From Flavobacterium gelidicaeli (GTDB lineage: Bacteria; Bacteroidota; Bacteroidia; Flavobacteriales; Flavobacteriaceae): DNA of 64,000 bases. The stretch covers positions 124,001 through 188,000 of the forward strand of contig NZ_JABSNK010000001.1 in the NCBI RefSeq assembly GCF_013294005.1, given 5' to 3'. Of the stretch, positions 18,812 to 28,729 are shown one piece after another. The notes beneath the pieces are model-generated. The model ran no database searches. It worked only from the letters and a program-made list of their open reading frames with translations, and was not told the DNA's origin. Position 1 is the stretch's first letter; every line of letters starts with the position of its first letter. The translations under genes were made by a program, and so were the position numbers.

Positions 18812-19309
18812 ATGAAAAAAATATATTTATTACTTACAATTGCTTTTACTTTTAGTAGTTGTGGCGTCTATAACTTTACAGGAACTGGTAAAATTGATGC
18901 TGATACTTTTCAGGTAAACTTTTTCCAGAATAACGCACAGTTAATCGAACCCGGTATTGATAGAACTTTTACATTAGCACTTCAAGATCTTATACAAAAT
19001 CAAACAAACTTAAACCTAGTTAAAAATAGTGGAGATTTAACTTACGAAGGAGAAATTGTTGATTATAGAATAAGCCCTATGACGGCAACTGCAAATCAAC
19101 AAGCATCTCAAAACCGCCTGAATATAAGAGTAAATGTTCGTTTTACCAATCGTAAGAAAGAGACTGATGATTTTGAAAAAAGTTTTGAGTTTTATTATGA
19201 TTATCCTGCAACAACGCAGCTTACAGGAGCAATTTTAACTACTGCCCTAGATGAGATTTTTACTCGAATCACACAAGATATTTTCAACGAGTCGCTAGCT
19301 AAGTGGTAA
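18812..19309 (+). CDS. lptE: LptE-like lipoprotein (LPS assembly)
   Basis: 165 residues with a lipoprotein signal ending FSSCGVYNF (Cys17). The pattern CGVYNFTGTG with a later DY.ISP...T and conserved R.NVRFTN region matches the Bacteroidota LptE family. LptE plugs LptD at the outer membrane and helps insert lipopolysaccharide. It lies between the sigma-54 activator and a TPR-like gene, all on the plus strand with short gaps. Confidence 0.8.
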   Translation: MKKIYLLLTIAFTFSSCGVYNFTGTGKIDADTFQVNFFQNNAQLIEPGIDRTFTLALQDLIQNQTNLNLVKNSGDLTYEGEIVDYRISPMTATANQQASQNRLNIRVNVRFTNRKKETDDFEKSFEFYYDYPATTQLTGAILTTALDEIFTRITQDIFNESLAKW

Positions 19310-19342
19310 ACAAATAAAGATAAATTAAAGTAGTACATTAAT

Positions 19343-20218
19343 ATGAACGTAACCGATTATACTTACTTGATCAATAAACCAGATCTCCTCACAGAGCAAG
19401 ACGCGCTTGAATTAGGATCGGTTCTAGACGAGTTTCCCTATTTTCAAAGCGCACGGGCTTTGCGATTAAAGGGGCTTTATAATCAAAATAGTTTTAAATA
19501 TAATTTTGCTTTAAAAGTTACAGCTGCCCATACCACAGATAGAGCTGTTTTATTTGATTTTATTACTGGTGATAATTTTACAACAATTCAAAAAGAATTA
19601 TTCGATAAGAATGCACTAGCAATTTTAGAGATTCCAGTATTTGATAGTATTTTAATTGCTCCAGAAAAAAAGTCTGTTCCAGAGACGCAAAGTGCAGAAC
19701 AATCTATTTTGTCTTCCATAAAAGAAGCTACTGTTGTAGAAGAAAAAGTAAACACAGTCAAAACTGAAGATAAAACTGCGGAAGAAGCAGCCGAAAATTT
19801 AGAAATAGGTCAACCACTAGACTTCAAACCTAACGAGACACATTCTTTTCAAGAATGGCTAAAATTATCACGAGTCCAACCTATAATTAGGGAAGATAAA
19901 ACGGAAACAATACAACCAACAGCCGCAGAAGACAAAGAGAAAAAGAAAAAAGCAAAACTAATTGATCAATTTATAAAGACAAGTCCCAAAATTTCTCCAG
20001 TCAAGAATGGTGCTACTCCAGTTATACAAATCGACATTAATAAAGAGGAGAACTCATACTTAATGACCGAAACTTTAGCCAAGGTATATTTAGAACAAAA
20101 AAAATATCAGAAAGCGATTCAAGCATATGATATATTAATTTTGAAATATCCAGAAAAAAGTAGTTTCTTTGCAGACCGTATATCAGATATTAAATTAATA
20201 CAACAAAATAACAATTAA
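19343..20218 (+). CDS. Hypothetical protein with C-terminal TPR-like helices
   Basis: 291 residues, no signal peptide. The N-terminal ~100 residues (DYTYLINKPDLLTEQDALEL onwards) form a compact helical domain. The middle (about 120-230) is low-complexity, rich in Glu, Lys and Thr, and likely disordered. The last ~50 residues (TETLAKVYLEQKKYQKAIQAY, then ILKYPEKSSFFA) fit one tetratricopeptide repeat. The function is not recognised. It is 12 bp upstream of secG and downstream of an LptE-like gene, so probably part of an envelope-biogenesis operon. Confidence 0.7.
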   Translation: MNVTDYTYLINKPDLLTEQDALELGSVLDEFPYFQSARALRLKGLYNQNSFKYNFALKVTAAHTTDRAVLFDFITGDNFTTIQKELFDKNALAILEIPVFDSILIAPEKKSVPETQSAEQSILSSIKEATVVEEKVNTVKTEDKTAEEAAENLEIGQPLDFKPNETHSFQEWLKLSRVQPIIREDKTETIQPTAAEDKEKKKKAKLIDQFIKTSPKISPVKNGATPVIQIDINKEENSYLMTETLAKVYLEQKKYQKAIQAYDILILKYPEKSSFFADRISDIKLIQQNNN

Positions 20219-20229
20219 TAATAAATAGT

Positions 20230-20553
20230 ATGTTTTCAATTTTTTTAGTTTTAATTACAATAGTATGTTTTCTATTAATCGTAGTAATTATGGTTCAAAA
20301 CCCTAAAGGCGGTGGATTATCATCTTCATTAGGTGGTTCAACTCAAATGGGAGGTGTGCAAAAAACTTCTGACTTTTTAGATAAAAGTACTTGGACATTA
20401 GCAACCGTATTAATAGCACTTATTTTACTATCAAGCTTGAGTTTTACAGGAACATTAAGTGACACTGATTCTAAAATTATTGACAATACACAAACTGCGG
20501 CGCCAGTTGTACCGGTACAAAATACCACTGCTCCTGCAACACCAGCAAAATAA
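20230..20553 (+). CDS. secG: Preprotein translocase subunit SecG
   Basis: Accessory subunit of the SecYEG channel. Two transmembrane segments (about residues 3-20 and 55-74) flank the signature QNPKGGGLSSSLGG and a loop with QMGGVQKTSDFLDKSTW. The C-terminus is a short Pro/Ala/Thr-rich tail ending ATPAK. Length is 107 residues. A terminator follows, so it ends the transcript that includes lptE. Confidence 0.95.
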   Translation: MFSIFLVLITIVCFLLIVVIMVQNPKGGGLSSSLGGSTQMGGVQKTSDFLDKSTWTLATVLIALILLSSLSFTGTLSDTDSKIIDNTQTAAPVVPVQNTTAPATPAK

Positions 20554-20574
20554 TTTTATTACATACATATACTT

Positions 20575-20605
20575 AATGCCAGCTTGTCAAAGCTGGCATT
20601 TTTTA
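20575..20605 (+). terminator. Terminator after secG
   Basis: An 11-bp perfect stem AATGCCAGCTT / AAGCTGGCATT (20575-20585 and 20590-20600) with a GTCA loop and a T run. Confidence 0.9.
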
Positions 20606-20632
20606 TAGGTAAATATGTCAGTTAAAATAGCA

Positions 20633-20647
20633 TGGCATAGTTTCTGA
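20633..20647 (+). promoter_or_regulatory. Sigma-54-like promoter for groES-groEL
   Basis: TGGCATAGTTTCTGA has the -24 GG and, 10 bp later, GA where sigma-54 promoters have GC (consensus TGGCAC-N5-TTGC). Its predicted start would lie about 35 bp upstream of the groES ATG. I see neither a CIRCE inverted repeat nor a TAnnTTTG element here. Confidence 0.45.
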
Positions 20648-20693
20648 ATCCTTATTAAATCATTATAATAAAACAATAAAAAAACATATAATT

Positions 20694-20969
20694 ATGGCTT
20701 TAAACATCAAACCACTTTCAGACAGAGTTTTAATCGAACCCGTTGCTGCTGAGACTAAAACTGCTTCAGGGATTTTTATTCCAGATACAGCTAAAGAAAA
20801 ACCACAAAAAGGAACTGTAGTAGCAGTTGGAAACGGTACAAAAGACCACGCTATGACAGTAAAAGTTGGAGATAGTGTTCTTTACGGTAAATATGCTGGT
20901 ACTGAATTAAAATTAGAAGGTACAGATTACCTGATCATGAGAGAAGATGATATTCTTGCAATAATCTAA
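20694..20969 (+). CDS. groES: Co-chaperonin GroES
   Basis: Heptameric lid of the GroEL chaperonin. 91 residues starting with the family pattern [12 protein letters not shown], then the mobile loop [19 protein letters not shown] (about 22-40), and [27 protein letters not shown] at the end. Full length. It is followed after 86 bp by groEL. Confidence 0.98.
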   Translation: MALNIKPLSDRVLIEPVAAETKTASGIFIPDTAKEKPQKGTVVAVGNGTKDHAMTVKVGDSVLYGKYAGTELKLEGTDYLIMREDDILAII

Positions 20970-20976
20970 ATACTCT

Positions 20977-20996
20977 TAACCCCCGAAGGGGGAATT
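20977..20996. repeat. TAACCCCCGAAGGGGGAATT hairpin repeat, copy 1
   Basis: A 5-bp C/G stem with a GAA loop between groES and groEL. The identical 20-mer occurs at 47315-47334. It is far richer in G+C than its surroundings. No T run follows, so it is not a classic terminator; it could pause or protect the groES-groEL message. Confidence 0.7.
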
Positions 20997-21037
20997 CTAA
21001 AGTTTTCTAAAACTTGGAACATTAAACTTGAAACTAA

Positions 21038-22687
<1,650 letters not shown>

Positions 22688-22710
22688 TATTTTACTAATA
22701 ACACTATAAA

Positions 22711-22743
22711 AAAAGGCAGTTCAATTAAGAACTGCCTTTTTTA
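22711..22743 (+). terminator. Terminator after groEL
   Basis: A 12-bp perfect stem AAAAGGCAGTTC / GAACTGCCTTTT (22711-22722 and 22729-22740) with loop AATTAA and a T tail. Confidence 0.92.
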
Positions 22744-22897
22744 TTTGCCTTTTATAAAAAAGACTATTTGTTTTTGATTTGGTTTAAAACCAAAATACTT
22801 TAAATCTTAATATTCAAAATAATAGAGTTTTTAAATGCAACCAAACTTCTTTTAAAAACCAAGTAAAGAATCTAACTTTAAATTACATTTACCTTAA

Positions 22898-23587
22898 CTA
22901 CTCCTCATCTTCTATTTGAGGTGATTTTTTAGCAAACTTAAGAAGCACTGGTAATAACGTAATCACCACTAATGCAATAACAATTAACTCAATATGTTCT
23001 TTTAAGTTGATTCCGTAATTATCAAGAAGAAATCCATACAGGTAATGTCCTGCAAAAATCAATGTAAACGACCATAAAAAAGAACTTACAACGTTATAAA
23101 ACATAAATTTCTTTTTATCCATAGTAACAATTCCAGCTACAATAGGAGCGAAAGTTCTAAAAATAGGCAAGAATCTAGCAAAAATTATAGCTCTACCACC
23201 GTGTTTTTCAAAAAAGTCTTTGGATTGAACTAAGTATTTCTTTTTGAACCAGAAGGTATCCTCTTTATTATACAAATAATACCCGCTTTTTGACCCAAAC
23301 CAGTACCCTACAATATTTCCTAGTATTCCTGATAACGCAACCATTGTAGACAACAACACTACATTTACAAAATCACTATCAATAAAGAGTACATTCTCGA
23401 TTAATTCACGACTGTATATTCCCGCAAGAAAAAGTAAACTATCACCTGGTAGAAAAAAACCAGCAAAAAGCCCTGTTTCGGCAAACACTATAAATAAAAC
23501 GATATATATACCAAGCTTAACCCCATTCACATCAAAGTGAATATAAAAAAGTGGGTCAATTAAATTCTTCCAATCAAAACTGTTCAT
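22898..23587 (-). CDS. DedA family membrane protein
   Basis: 229 residues, polytopic. The DedA/SNARE-associated block is clear: ETGLFAGFFLPGDSLLFLAG (about residues 36-55), GNIVGYWFGSKSGYYLY, and FFEKHGGRAIIFARFLPIFRTFAPIVAG with the F-x-x-R-F/PxxR pattern. DedA proteins are linked to lipid-carrier flipping, including undecaprenyl phosphate recycling, and to envelope homeostasis. It stands alone on the minus strand, convergent with groEL. The final 15 residues are charged and cytoplasmic. Confidence 0.9.
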   Translation of the reverse strand: MNSFDWKNLIDPLFYIHFDVNGVKLGIYIVLFIVFAETGLFAGFFLPGDSLLFLAGIYSRELIENVLFIDSDFVNVVLLSTMVALSGILGNIVGYWFGSKSGYYLYNKEDTFWFKKKYLVQSKDFFEKHGGRAIIFARFLPIFRTFAPIVAGIVTMDKKKFMFYNVVSSFLWSFTLIFAGHYLYGFLLDNYGINLKEHIELIVIALVVITLLPVLLKFAKKSPQIEDEE

Positions 23588-23800
23588 TCTAAAGTGTTTT
23601 TGTGCTAAAATAATTTGAGCGTGAAAGTAAGTATTATTTATCTCAAGAGCAATTTATTATTTTAATTTAAATATTAATTAACTATTACTTTTATAATAAG
23701 GTAAATAAAAAAAAAATTACAAACAAATAAAAACCGAAGCTAGAGTACGGCTCAAAACCAATAAAGCATCCAAGCTACTTCATCCTATACTTTTTCTAAT

Positions 23801-25156
23801 TTAAAGTTCAAATTCTTGTCCCATTAACGGAATACAGCAATCAAAACCATATTTCTCGATAATTTTAAGTCGGAGTTCGTCAGCGGGTTGGTTCTCGCCA
23901 TGAACAAGAAAAACTTTTTTAGGTTTGTGTTTTAATTCAGAAAGCCAATTCAGCAAATCTTTTTGATCACCATGTGCTGATAAGCCTTTTATCTCAGTAA
24001 TTCTAGCCAAAACTGGATACTGTTTTCCATAAATCTTCACTTCATTTGCTCCTTCAGTCAGCTTTCTACCACGCGTACCTTCAGCTTGGTATCCTACTAT
24101 AATTACTGTGGTTTCTGGCGTACCTATAAATTCTTGCAAATAACTCAACACCCTACCTCCAGTAACCATACCACTTGCCGCAATCACTACCTTAGGTTGT
24201 TTATCACTTATTGCTGCTAAAGTATCTTTATAATCTGTAATCATAGTAAACATTTTACTCATCGCAACACAATCTGCTACTGAAATTTTATGCCAATTAC
24301 TGTTATTTAAAAATACATCAAAAGCGCTTACCCCCATTGGTGAGTCAATAATATAAGGAATATCAGGTATTTTATTTTCTAATCTAAGTTGCCACAAAAG
24401 ATACATGATTCCTTGAGCACGTTCCACAGCGAAACTCGGAATGATAACTGTCCCTTTTTTGTTAAAAGCATTATTAATTTCGATCGCTAACTCTGATTTA
24501 GCATCTGTATCAGGATGAAGACGGTTTCCATAGGTACTTTCAAGAAAAACATAATCGGCATTTTTAGGCTTTGTAGGCGGAAACATTAAAACATCATTAT
24601 CCCGACCAATATCTCCCGAAAAAACAAGCGTTTTATCTTCACTTTTTAACTGTATACTACAAGCACCAATTATGTGCCCTGCATTAGTAAATAAAGCCGA
24701 AACTCCGCCAGCTAAAGGTATAGACTCATTTATTTTAACAACATGAAATAAAGGAAATACTTTTTTGGCCTGTGCTACTGTGTAAAGAGGCTTAGCAATT
24801 TCATGCTTTGAATAATTTTCTTTATTGGCTTTATTAGCTTCTTCTTCCTGAATTTTAGCACTATCCATTAAAATTAGTTTTGCTATTGCCATTGTAGGAT
24901 TACTACAATATATCTTACCAGAAAAACCTTGATCTGCTAGTAAAGGTAACCAACCACAGTGATCTAAGTGACCATGAGTCAATAAAACACAATCAATAGA
25001 CGCTGCTGATATAGGCAAAGGAAGCCAGTTGAGTTCTCGCAGCGGCTTTATACCTTGAAACAACCCACAATCTATTAAAATCCTAATTCCATTATTTTCA
25101 ATTAATGTTTTTGAACCTGTCACGACTCCTGCTCCACCAATAAATGTAACTTTCAT
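23801..25156 (-). CDS. MBL-fold/beta-CASP RNA metallo-hydrolase
   Basis: 451 residues. The metallo-beta-lactamase motif is THGHLDHCG (H61, H63, D65, H66), with further metal ligands in TNAGHIIGACSI and SGDIGRD. The beta-CASP insertion follows, with SFAVERAQGIMYLLW and IDSPMGVSAFDVF, then VVIAASGMVTGGRVL and a final KKVFLVHGE. These features are those of the CPSF/Ysh1-like RNA-processing nucleases, with predicted endo- or exoribonuclease activity. It lies 36 bp downstream of an ATP-cone/nuclease gene on the same strand, so the two are probably co-expressed. Confidence 0.92.
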   Translation of the reverse strand: MKVTFIGGAGVVTGSKTLIENNGIRILIDCGLFQGIKPLRELNWLPLPISAASIDCVLLTHGHLDHCGWLPLLADQGFSGKIYCSNPTMAIAKLILMDSAKIQEEEANKANKENYSKHEIAKPLYTVAQAKKVFPLFHVVKINESIPLAGGVSALFTNAGHIIGACSIQLKSEDKTLVFSGDIGRDNDVLMFPPTKPKNADYVFLESTYGNRLHPDTDAKSELAIEINNAFNKKGTVIIPSFAVERAQGIMYLLWQLRLENKIPDIPYIIDSPMGVSAFDVFLNNSNWHKISVADCVAMSKMFTMITDYKDTLAAISDKQPKVVIAASGMVTGGRVLSYLQEFIGTPETTVIIVGYQAEGTRGRKLTEGANEVKIYGKQYPVLARITEIKGLSAHGDQKDLLNWLSELKHKPKKVFLVHGENQPADELRLKIIEKYGFDCCIPLMGQEFEL

Positions 25157-25192
25157 ACTATTTTGTTTTTGAAGTTATACACAAGAGCTTGA

Positions 25193-26026
25193 TTATTTAA
25201 GAAAATGACACAATTGGGACACTTCTTTCAAGGCTCTTTTCACTCTATTTTCACTTAACCCTACTTTTTGTAGCACAACTGAATTATTCATCAGCTCTTT
25301 AACCAGAATAATATCTAGAAACAATAGTTTATCCTTTTCGGCAAGCGTAAGTGTCGTTAGACAAGTAACTGGATAAAGGCAATCCTTATCGTTTTTAGTT
25401 TTTAGATTATTCTCTTTGGGATAATCCCAGCTTAAAAGATAAATACCTGAACATGCTGCGTAAGCAATTGCATCACTTGTAAACCGATTATTAGTAGCAA
25501 TCCAACATTTAGAGACCAGGTCGTTATTAGAAAAAACAAGATGCTTCTTCTCTTTGATATCATTAAACCTAGAATGAATATACAAAGGTACTTTAACATC
25601 CGAAGCGGCATTAGTACTTCCATGAAATTTACACTCTACCATCGCGATAACTTGATCTTTTTTAATTAAAACATCAATCTCATGAGATACACACTTACCC
25701 TGCAAAGTTAAATTCGTTTTTGCTTCATAACCTTCTGCCGCAAAAAGACGGGCAATATATTTTTCGAAGAAAAACCCCGCAGGACCAAGTAACAATAGCG
25801 CTGCTCGTAGATTATATCTAGCCGCGTGAGAGTCGGATTGTTTTTTTAGTAAAGCAAAAGCTTTTTTATAAATCTGCTTTGTTGTGATTCCTTCGTAGAT
25901 TTCATTTTCTATTTTCTTCAAAATAGTATCAACCTCTAAATCATTAGCGCCAGATTTCACTAAAGAATTCTTCAGTTTAGTAGCATCAAAATTTACAATT
26001 TCACCTGAATTTTTTATTATTTTCAT
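25193..26026 (-). CDS. ATP-cone domain fused to a PD-(D/E)XK restriction-like nuclease
   Basis: 277 residues. The N-terminal ~85 (IIKNSGEIVNFDATKLKNSL onwards) form an ATP-cone, the nucleotide-sensing domain of ribonucleotide reductases and NrdR. The next ~100 residues look like an Mrr/restriction-type nuclease: HEIDVLI (D118), then VIAMVECKFH with E131 and K133 forming D-x(12)-ExK. The remaining C-terminus is helical. Inference: a nuclease whose activity responds to ATP/dATP levels. It is upstream of the beta-CASP gene. Nuclease activity is predicted from motifs only. Confidence 0.8.
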   Translation of the reverse strand: MKIIKNSGEIVNFDATKLKNSLVKSGANDLEVDTILKKIENEIYEGITTKQIYKKAFALLKKQSDSHAARYNLRAALLLLGPAGFFFEKYIARLFAAEGYEAKTNLTLQGKCVSHEIDVLIKKDQVIAMVECKFHGSTNAASDVKVPLYIHSRFNDIKEKKHLVFSNNDLVSKCWIATNNRFTSDAIAYAACSGIYLLSWDYPKENNLKTKNDKDCLYPVTCLTTLTLAEKDKLLFLDIILVKELMNNSVVLQKVGLSENRVKRALKEVSQLCHFLK

Positions 26027-26567
26027 AATTTAAAAAAATGATTATCAATTAAATACGCATTTAATTAAAGATACGTAAAAACAAATCGAATTTTTGAATT
26101 AAAAGTAAAAATATATGTCCTAAAAAAACTGATTACTCCATGGCAATAACACCTACCCCTACCTTTACTTTATGTTGACCCGAACTTAAACAACTCCTTT
26201 TAATGGTAAAATACAGGAATGAACCCTCATACTATGGTGCTCTACTAATGTTAAATTATTTGAGGGATCAAATTCACACCAATCCATTTATGGTACATAA
26301 ACACAAGAGGTTTGCGCAAAAAATTTGATAAATCAATATAAATAAAAAGTGATTATCCATTTATACCTCAAGAAGCAAGTATCGATGGTAAGAAAGCGAA
26401 GAAATAATCATTAAAACACCGCTATTATGCAAAAATCTGCAAGTATATTTTAATCTAAGGGAGTTTTGCTACGTCGAGTTGCGATGCTATCTTGGCTATC
26501 GATTTAGATCAAACTACTAAATAGGACTATTTTATAAATTGTATTGGTATTATGTACAAACAAAAAA
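26027..26567. other. Non-coding, apparently decayed stretch
   Basis: 540 bp between the ATP-cone gene and the exosortase pair. There is no open frame of useful length on either strand; short open pieces of 20-40 codons are broken by stops (for example around 26218-26325 plus). The base composition is less AT-biased than normal spacers in the window, suggesting a former gene. I cannot identify it. Confidence 0.4.
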
Positions 26568-27011
26568 TCAATTGCATTGTTTTTGATAATAAAAAGCGGG
26601 GATAAACAACAGCACAAAAATTGGTTGAACAAGAAACCGCCTAACATAAAAGAATGCCAGTTTATTTTCTTCTCCAAAAAAATGAAGAATTACGAAACAA
26701 TATAAAATTAGAACTAAAAAGAAAAAAAGATACAATAAAGTCGCAAATTTAATCATTGTAATATCCTTAAATAGCGTATAAATCAATCCCAAGGAGACAA
26801 CCATATTAAGTGAGTACCGAAAAAGAAATCCTATAAATAATTTAAAATAATTAAATTCAGGTAATGGAGCGTCTTTAAAATCGCTTTTAAAATACAGTAA
26901 AAACGGATCATAAAACAACTCATTTTCATAAATGCGCACCGCTACAAGTAGCAAAACAAATACAAGTGAAAAAACAATTGTAGTTTTATGTTCGAATAGT
27001 TTTTTTAGCAT
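26568..27011 (-). CDS. Exosortase F system-associated membrane protein
   Basis: From the ATG at 27011 the protein has 147 residues: a basic start MLKKLFEHK, a transmembrane helix at about 10-27, the family-like stretch RIYENELFYDPFLLYFKSDF, and three more hydrophobic segments. This gene commonly follows XrtF in Flavobacteria and is thought to work with it. The start overlaps the end of xrtF by 26 bp, implying translational coupling. The frame is open for 26 more codons upstream, entirely inside xrtF, which I do not use. Confidence 0.8.
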   Translation of the reverse strand: MLKKLFEHKTTIVFSLVFVLLLVAVRIYENELFYDPFLLYFKSDFKDAPLPEFNYFKLFIGFLFRYSLNMVVSLGLIYTLFKDITMIKFATLLYLFFFLVLILYCFVILHFFGEENKLAFFYVRRFLVQPIFVLLFIPAFYYQKQCN

Positions 27012-27534
27012 ATAATGAAAATTTATTAACCCAGATAACCCACAATATAAAAACGACTCCGTAGATAAATAACGGAAAAAGAGTTCCATGTAACAACTCG
27101 CCTTCTTGAGGATAATTATACATTAAAACTACTAAAAGTGCAATGCGAATAACATTCAATATATAAATCACGATACCGCCTGTGATTATAAAAAAAAGCG
27201 TCTGTTTTACTTTTCCTGAAAAGGCAACAATAAATGATGCAAATAAAATTATGACACTAATTGCATTACATCCTTCAATAATTCGAGCAAGGTATTGTTG
27301 TTTGTAAATTAACTTAATATACGACTCTGAATCTTTCACCACTATTAAATCTGCATTAAAAAAATGCATGAGCTGTTCGGTATTTTTAGCCACTAATTGT
27401 GTAATTAAATCCATTTTATTGCCTTCAAATGTGTTCAAATAAAATTGATAAATAATAGTAAGCACTATATAAGTCAAAAAGAACTTAGCCAAGAACATTA
27501 AAAAAGGTTTGTATTGAATAAGATATTGTTTCAA
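26986..27534 (-). CDS. xrtF: Exosortase XrtF
   Basis: Membrane-bound cysteine protease/transpeptidase of the exosortase/archaeosortase family, expected to cleave C-terminal sorting tails of secreted proteins. 182 residues with several transmembrane helices. The catalytic triad is placed as expected: Cys89 in EGCNAISV, Arg130 in LNVIRIALL, His149 in LLHGTLFPLFIYG. It is in an operon with the associated membrane protein. Its target proteins are not in the window. Confidence 0.92.
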   Translation of the reverse strand: MKQYLIQYKPFLMFLAKFFLTYIVLTIIYQFYLNTFEGNKMDLITQLVAKNTEQLMHFFNADLIVVKDSESYIKLIYKQQYLARIIEGCNAISVIILFASFIVAFSGKVKQTLFFIITGGIVIYILNVIRIALLVVLMYNYPQEGELLHGTLFPLFIYGVVFILWVIWVNKFSLYAKKTIRT

Positions 27535-27581
27535 AATCTAATTTTTAACAAATTTATGTAATTTATAATACAGAGATTAAA

Positions 27582-27589
27582 TACTTTTG
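27582..27589 (+). promoter_or_regulatory. Candidate promoter of the GAF-domain gene
   Basis: TACTTTTG, an exact TAnnTTTG match 17 bp before the ATG at 27607. No obvious -33 TTG. Confidence 0.45.
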
Positions 27590-27606
27590 TAAAAAAATAT
27601 AAAAAC

Positions 27607-28062
27607 ATGACATTTCAGGAATTACAACCTAAAGTAACAGAGATTACTACAGCAAGTGCTCTTTCGAGAGATGAAAAACTTTTAGCAGTATGTCAACTTC
27701 TAAATGAAAATATAGCCTATTATAACTGGGTTGGTTTCTACTTTGCAAACCACGAAACTCAAACATTACACTTAGGACCATATATAGGAGCAGAAACTGA
27801 TCATACTGTAATTCCGTTTGGAAAAGGAATTTGCGGACAGGTTGCAGTATCGAATGATAATTTTGTAGTTCCTGATGTTGCTGCTCAAGACAACTATATC
27901 GCTTGTAGCTTCACAGTAAAATCAGAAATTGTAGTCCCTCTATTTGTAGATGGCAAAAACATAGGTCAAATAGACATTGACAGTCACGTAATTGATCCAT
28001 TTACAGCCGAAGACGAACGCTTTTTAGAATTTGTAAATCAAGAAGTTGCAAAATTGTATTAA
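27607..28062 (+). CDS. msrC: GAF-domain protein, free methionine-(R)-sulfoxide reductase-like
   Basis: 151 residues, a single GAF domain. The fRMsr block is clear: NWVGFYF, FGKGICGQVA (Cys76), DVAAQDNYIACSFTVKSEIVVPL (Cys100) and GQIDIDSH. The enzyme reduces free L-methionine-(R)-sulfoxide using cysteine chemistry. Cys76 and Cys100 match two of the three cysteines of the E. coli and yeast enzymes in spacing; the third, ten residues earlier, is a histidine here, as far as I can align by eye. Activity is likely but not certain. It is monocistronic. Confidence 0.8.
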   Translation: MTFQELQPKVTEITTASALSRDEKLLAVCQLLNENIAYYNWVGFYFANHETQTLHLGPYIGAETDHTVIPFGKGICGQVAVSNDNFVVPDVAAQDNYIACSFTVKSEIVVPLFVDGKNIGQIDIDSHVIDPFTAEDERFLEFVNQEVAKLY

Positions 28063-28166
28063 CTGATAAATTTGACAAACTCGCTTATTCTAAGATAGCT
28101 TATCAAAAAAAACAGCAAAAGACAATTTTTTATAAAGTATAAATATTATTTTTCAAAAATAAGTAG

Positions 28167-28174
28167 TACTTTTG
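28167..28174 (+). promoter_or_regulatory. rpsO promoter -7 element
   Basis: TACTTTTG followed by CACC, an exact TAnnTTTG match 55 bp upstream of rpsO, as in many flavobacterial housekeeping promoters. Confidence 0.6.
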
Positions 28175-28229
28175 CACCGTCTAACAATAGATGCTAGACA
28201 TACATAAAAATCATTAAACAAATATTGGA

Positions 28230-28496
28230 ATGTATTTAACTAAAGAGATTAAAGAAGACATCTTCGCACAACACGGAGAAAAAACAAACACTGGAAAAGC
28301 AGAAGCGCAAATCGCTTTATTCACATTCAGAATTAGCCATTTGACTGAGCACTTGAAAAAAAATCGTCATGATTACAATACAGAGCGTTCACTAGTATTA
28401 CTAGTAGGTAAAAGAAGATCTTTGTTAGACTACTTGAAAAAGAAAGAGATTAACAGATATCGTGAGATTATCAAAGTATTGAATATCAGAAAATAA
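28230..28496 (+). CDS. rpsO: 30S ribosomal protein S15
   Basis: 88 residues; primary binder of 16S rRNA helices 20-22 and the bridge to the large subunit. The pattern GKAEAQIALFTFRISHLTEHLKKN ... RSLVLLVGKRRSLLDYLKKK is diagnostic. The start is at MYLTKEIKED. It is followed by a terminator and then pnp, the same order as in many bacteria. Confidence 0.98.
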   Translation: MYLTKEIKEDIFAQHGEKTNTGKAEAQIALFTFRISHLTEHLKKNRHDYNTERSLVLLVGKRRSLLDYLKKKEINRYREIIKVLNIRK

Positions 28497-28503
28497 TCAA
28501 TAT

Positions 28504-28533
28504 AAAAAAGAGGTGCGCAAGTGCCTCTTTTTG
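28504..28533 (+). terminator. Terminator after rpsO
   Basis: Stem AAAGAGGTGC / GTGCCTCTTT, with two wobble pairs and a GCAA tetraloop, then TTGTTTTT. Confidence 0.85.
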
Positions 28534-28608
28534 TTTTTATAAGCAATAATTTTACTGAATAAGTAAGTCCTTTATTAAAAGGCATTAGAGAGCGTAAAAC
28601 AACATAAA

Positions 28609-28706
28609 GTTAGTACACGAAGTACTAACAAATAAAAAAGTTTGGTTTTTCATTGGGTTTTAGGCATTAACTACGCAAACAACAACTACAACACAACTAG
28701 AACCCA
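28609..28706 (+). promoter_or_regulatory. Structured leader of pnp
   Basis: Two hairpins can form in the 5' leader: a perfect 8-bp stem GTTAGTAC / GTACTAAC (28609-28616, 28622-28629), and a longer-range 10-bp stem TGGGTTTTAG / CTAGAACCCA (28654-28663, 28697-28706; one G.U pair). In E. coli pnp is autoregulated through leader hairpins; the same could apply here, by inference only. Confidence 0.45.
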
Positions 28707-28729
28707 TGTTTAACTAATAAATTAAATTT

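Noticed and set aside
20606..20693. CIRCE/HrcA operator before groES
   Set aside because: No TTAGCACTC-N9-GAGTGCTAA inverted repeat or close variant is present.
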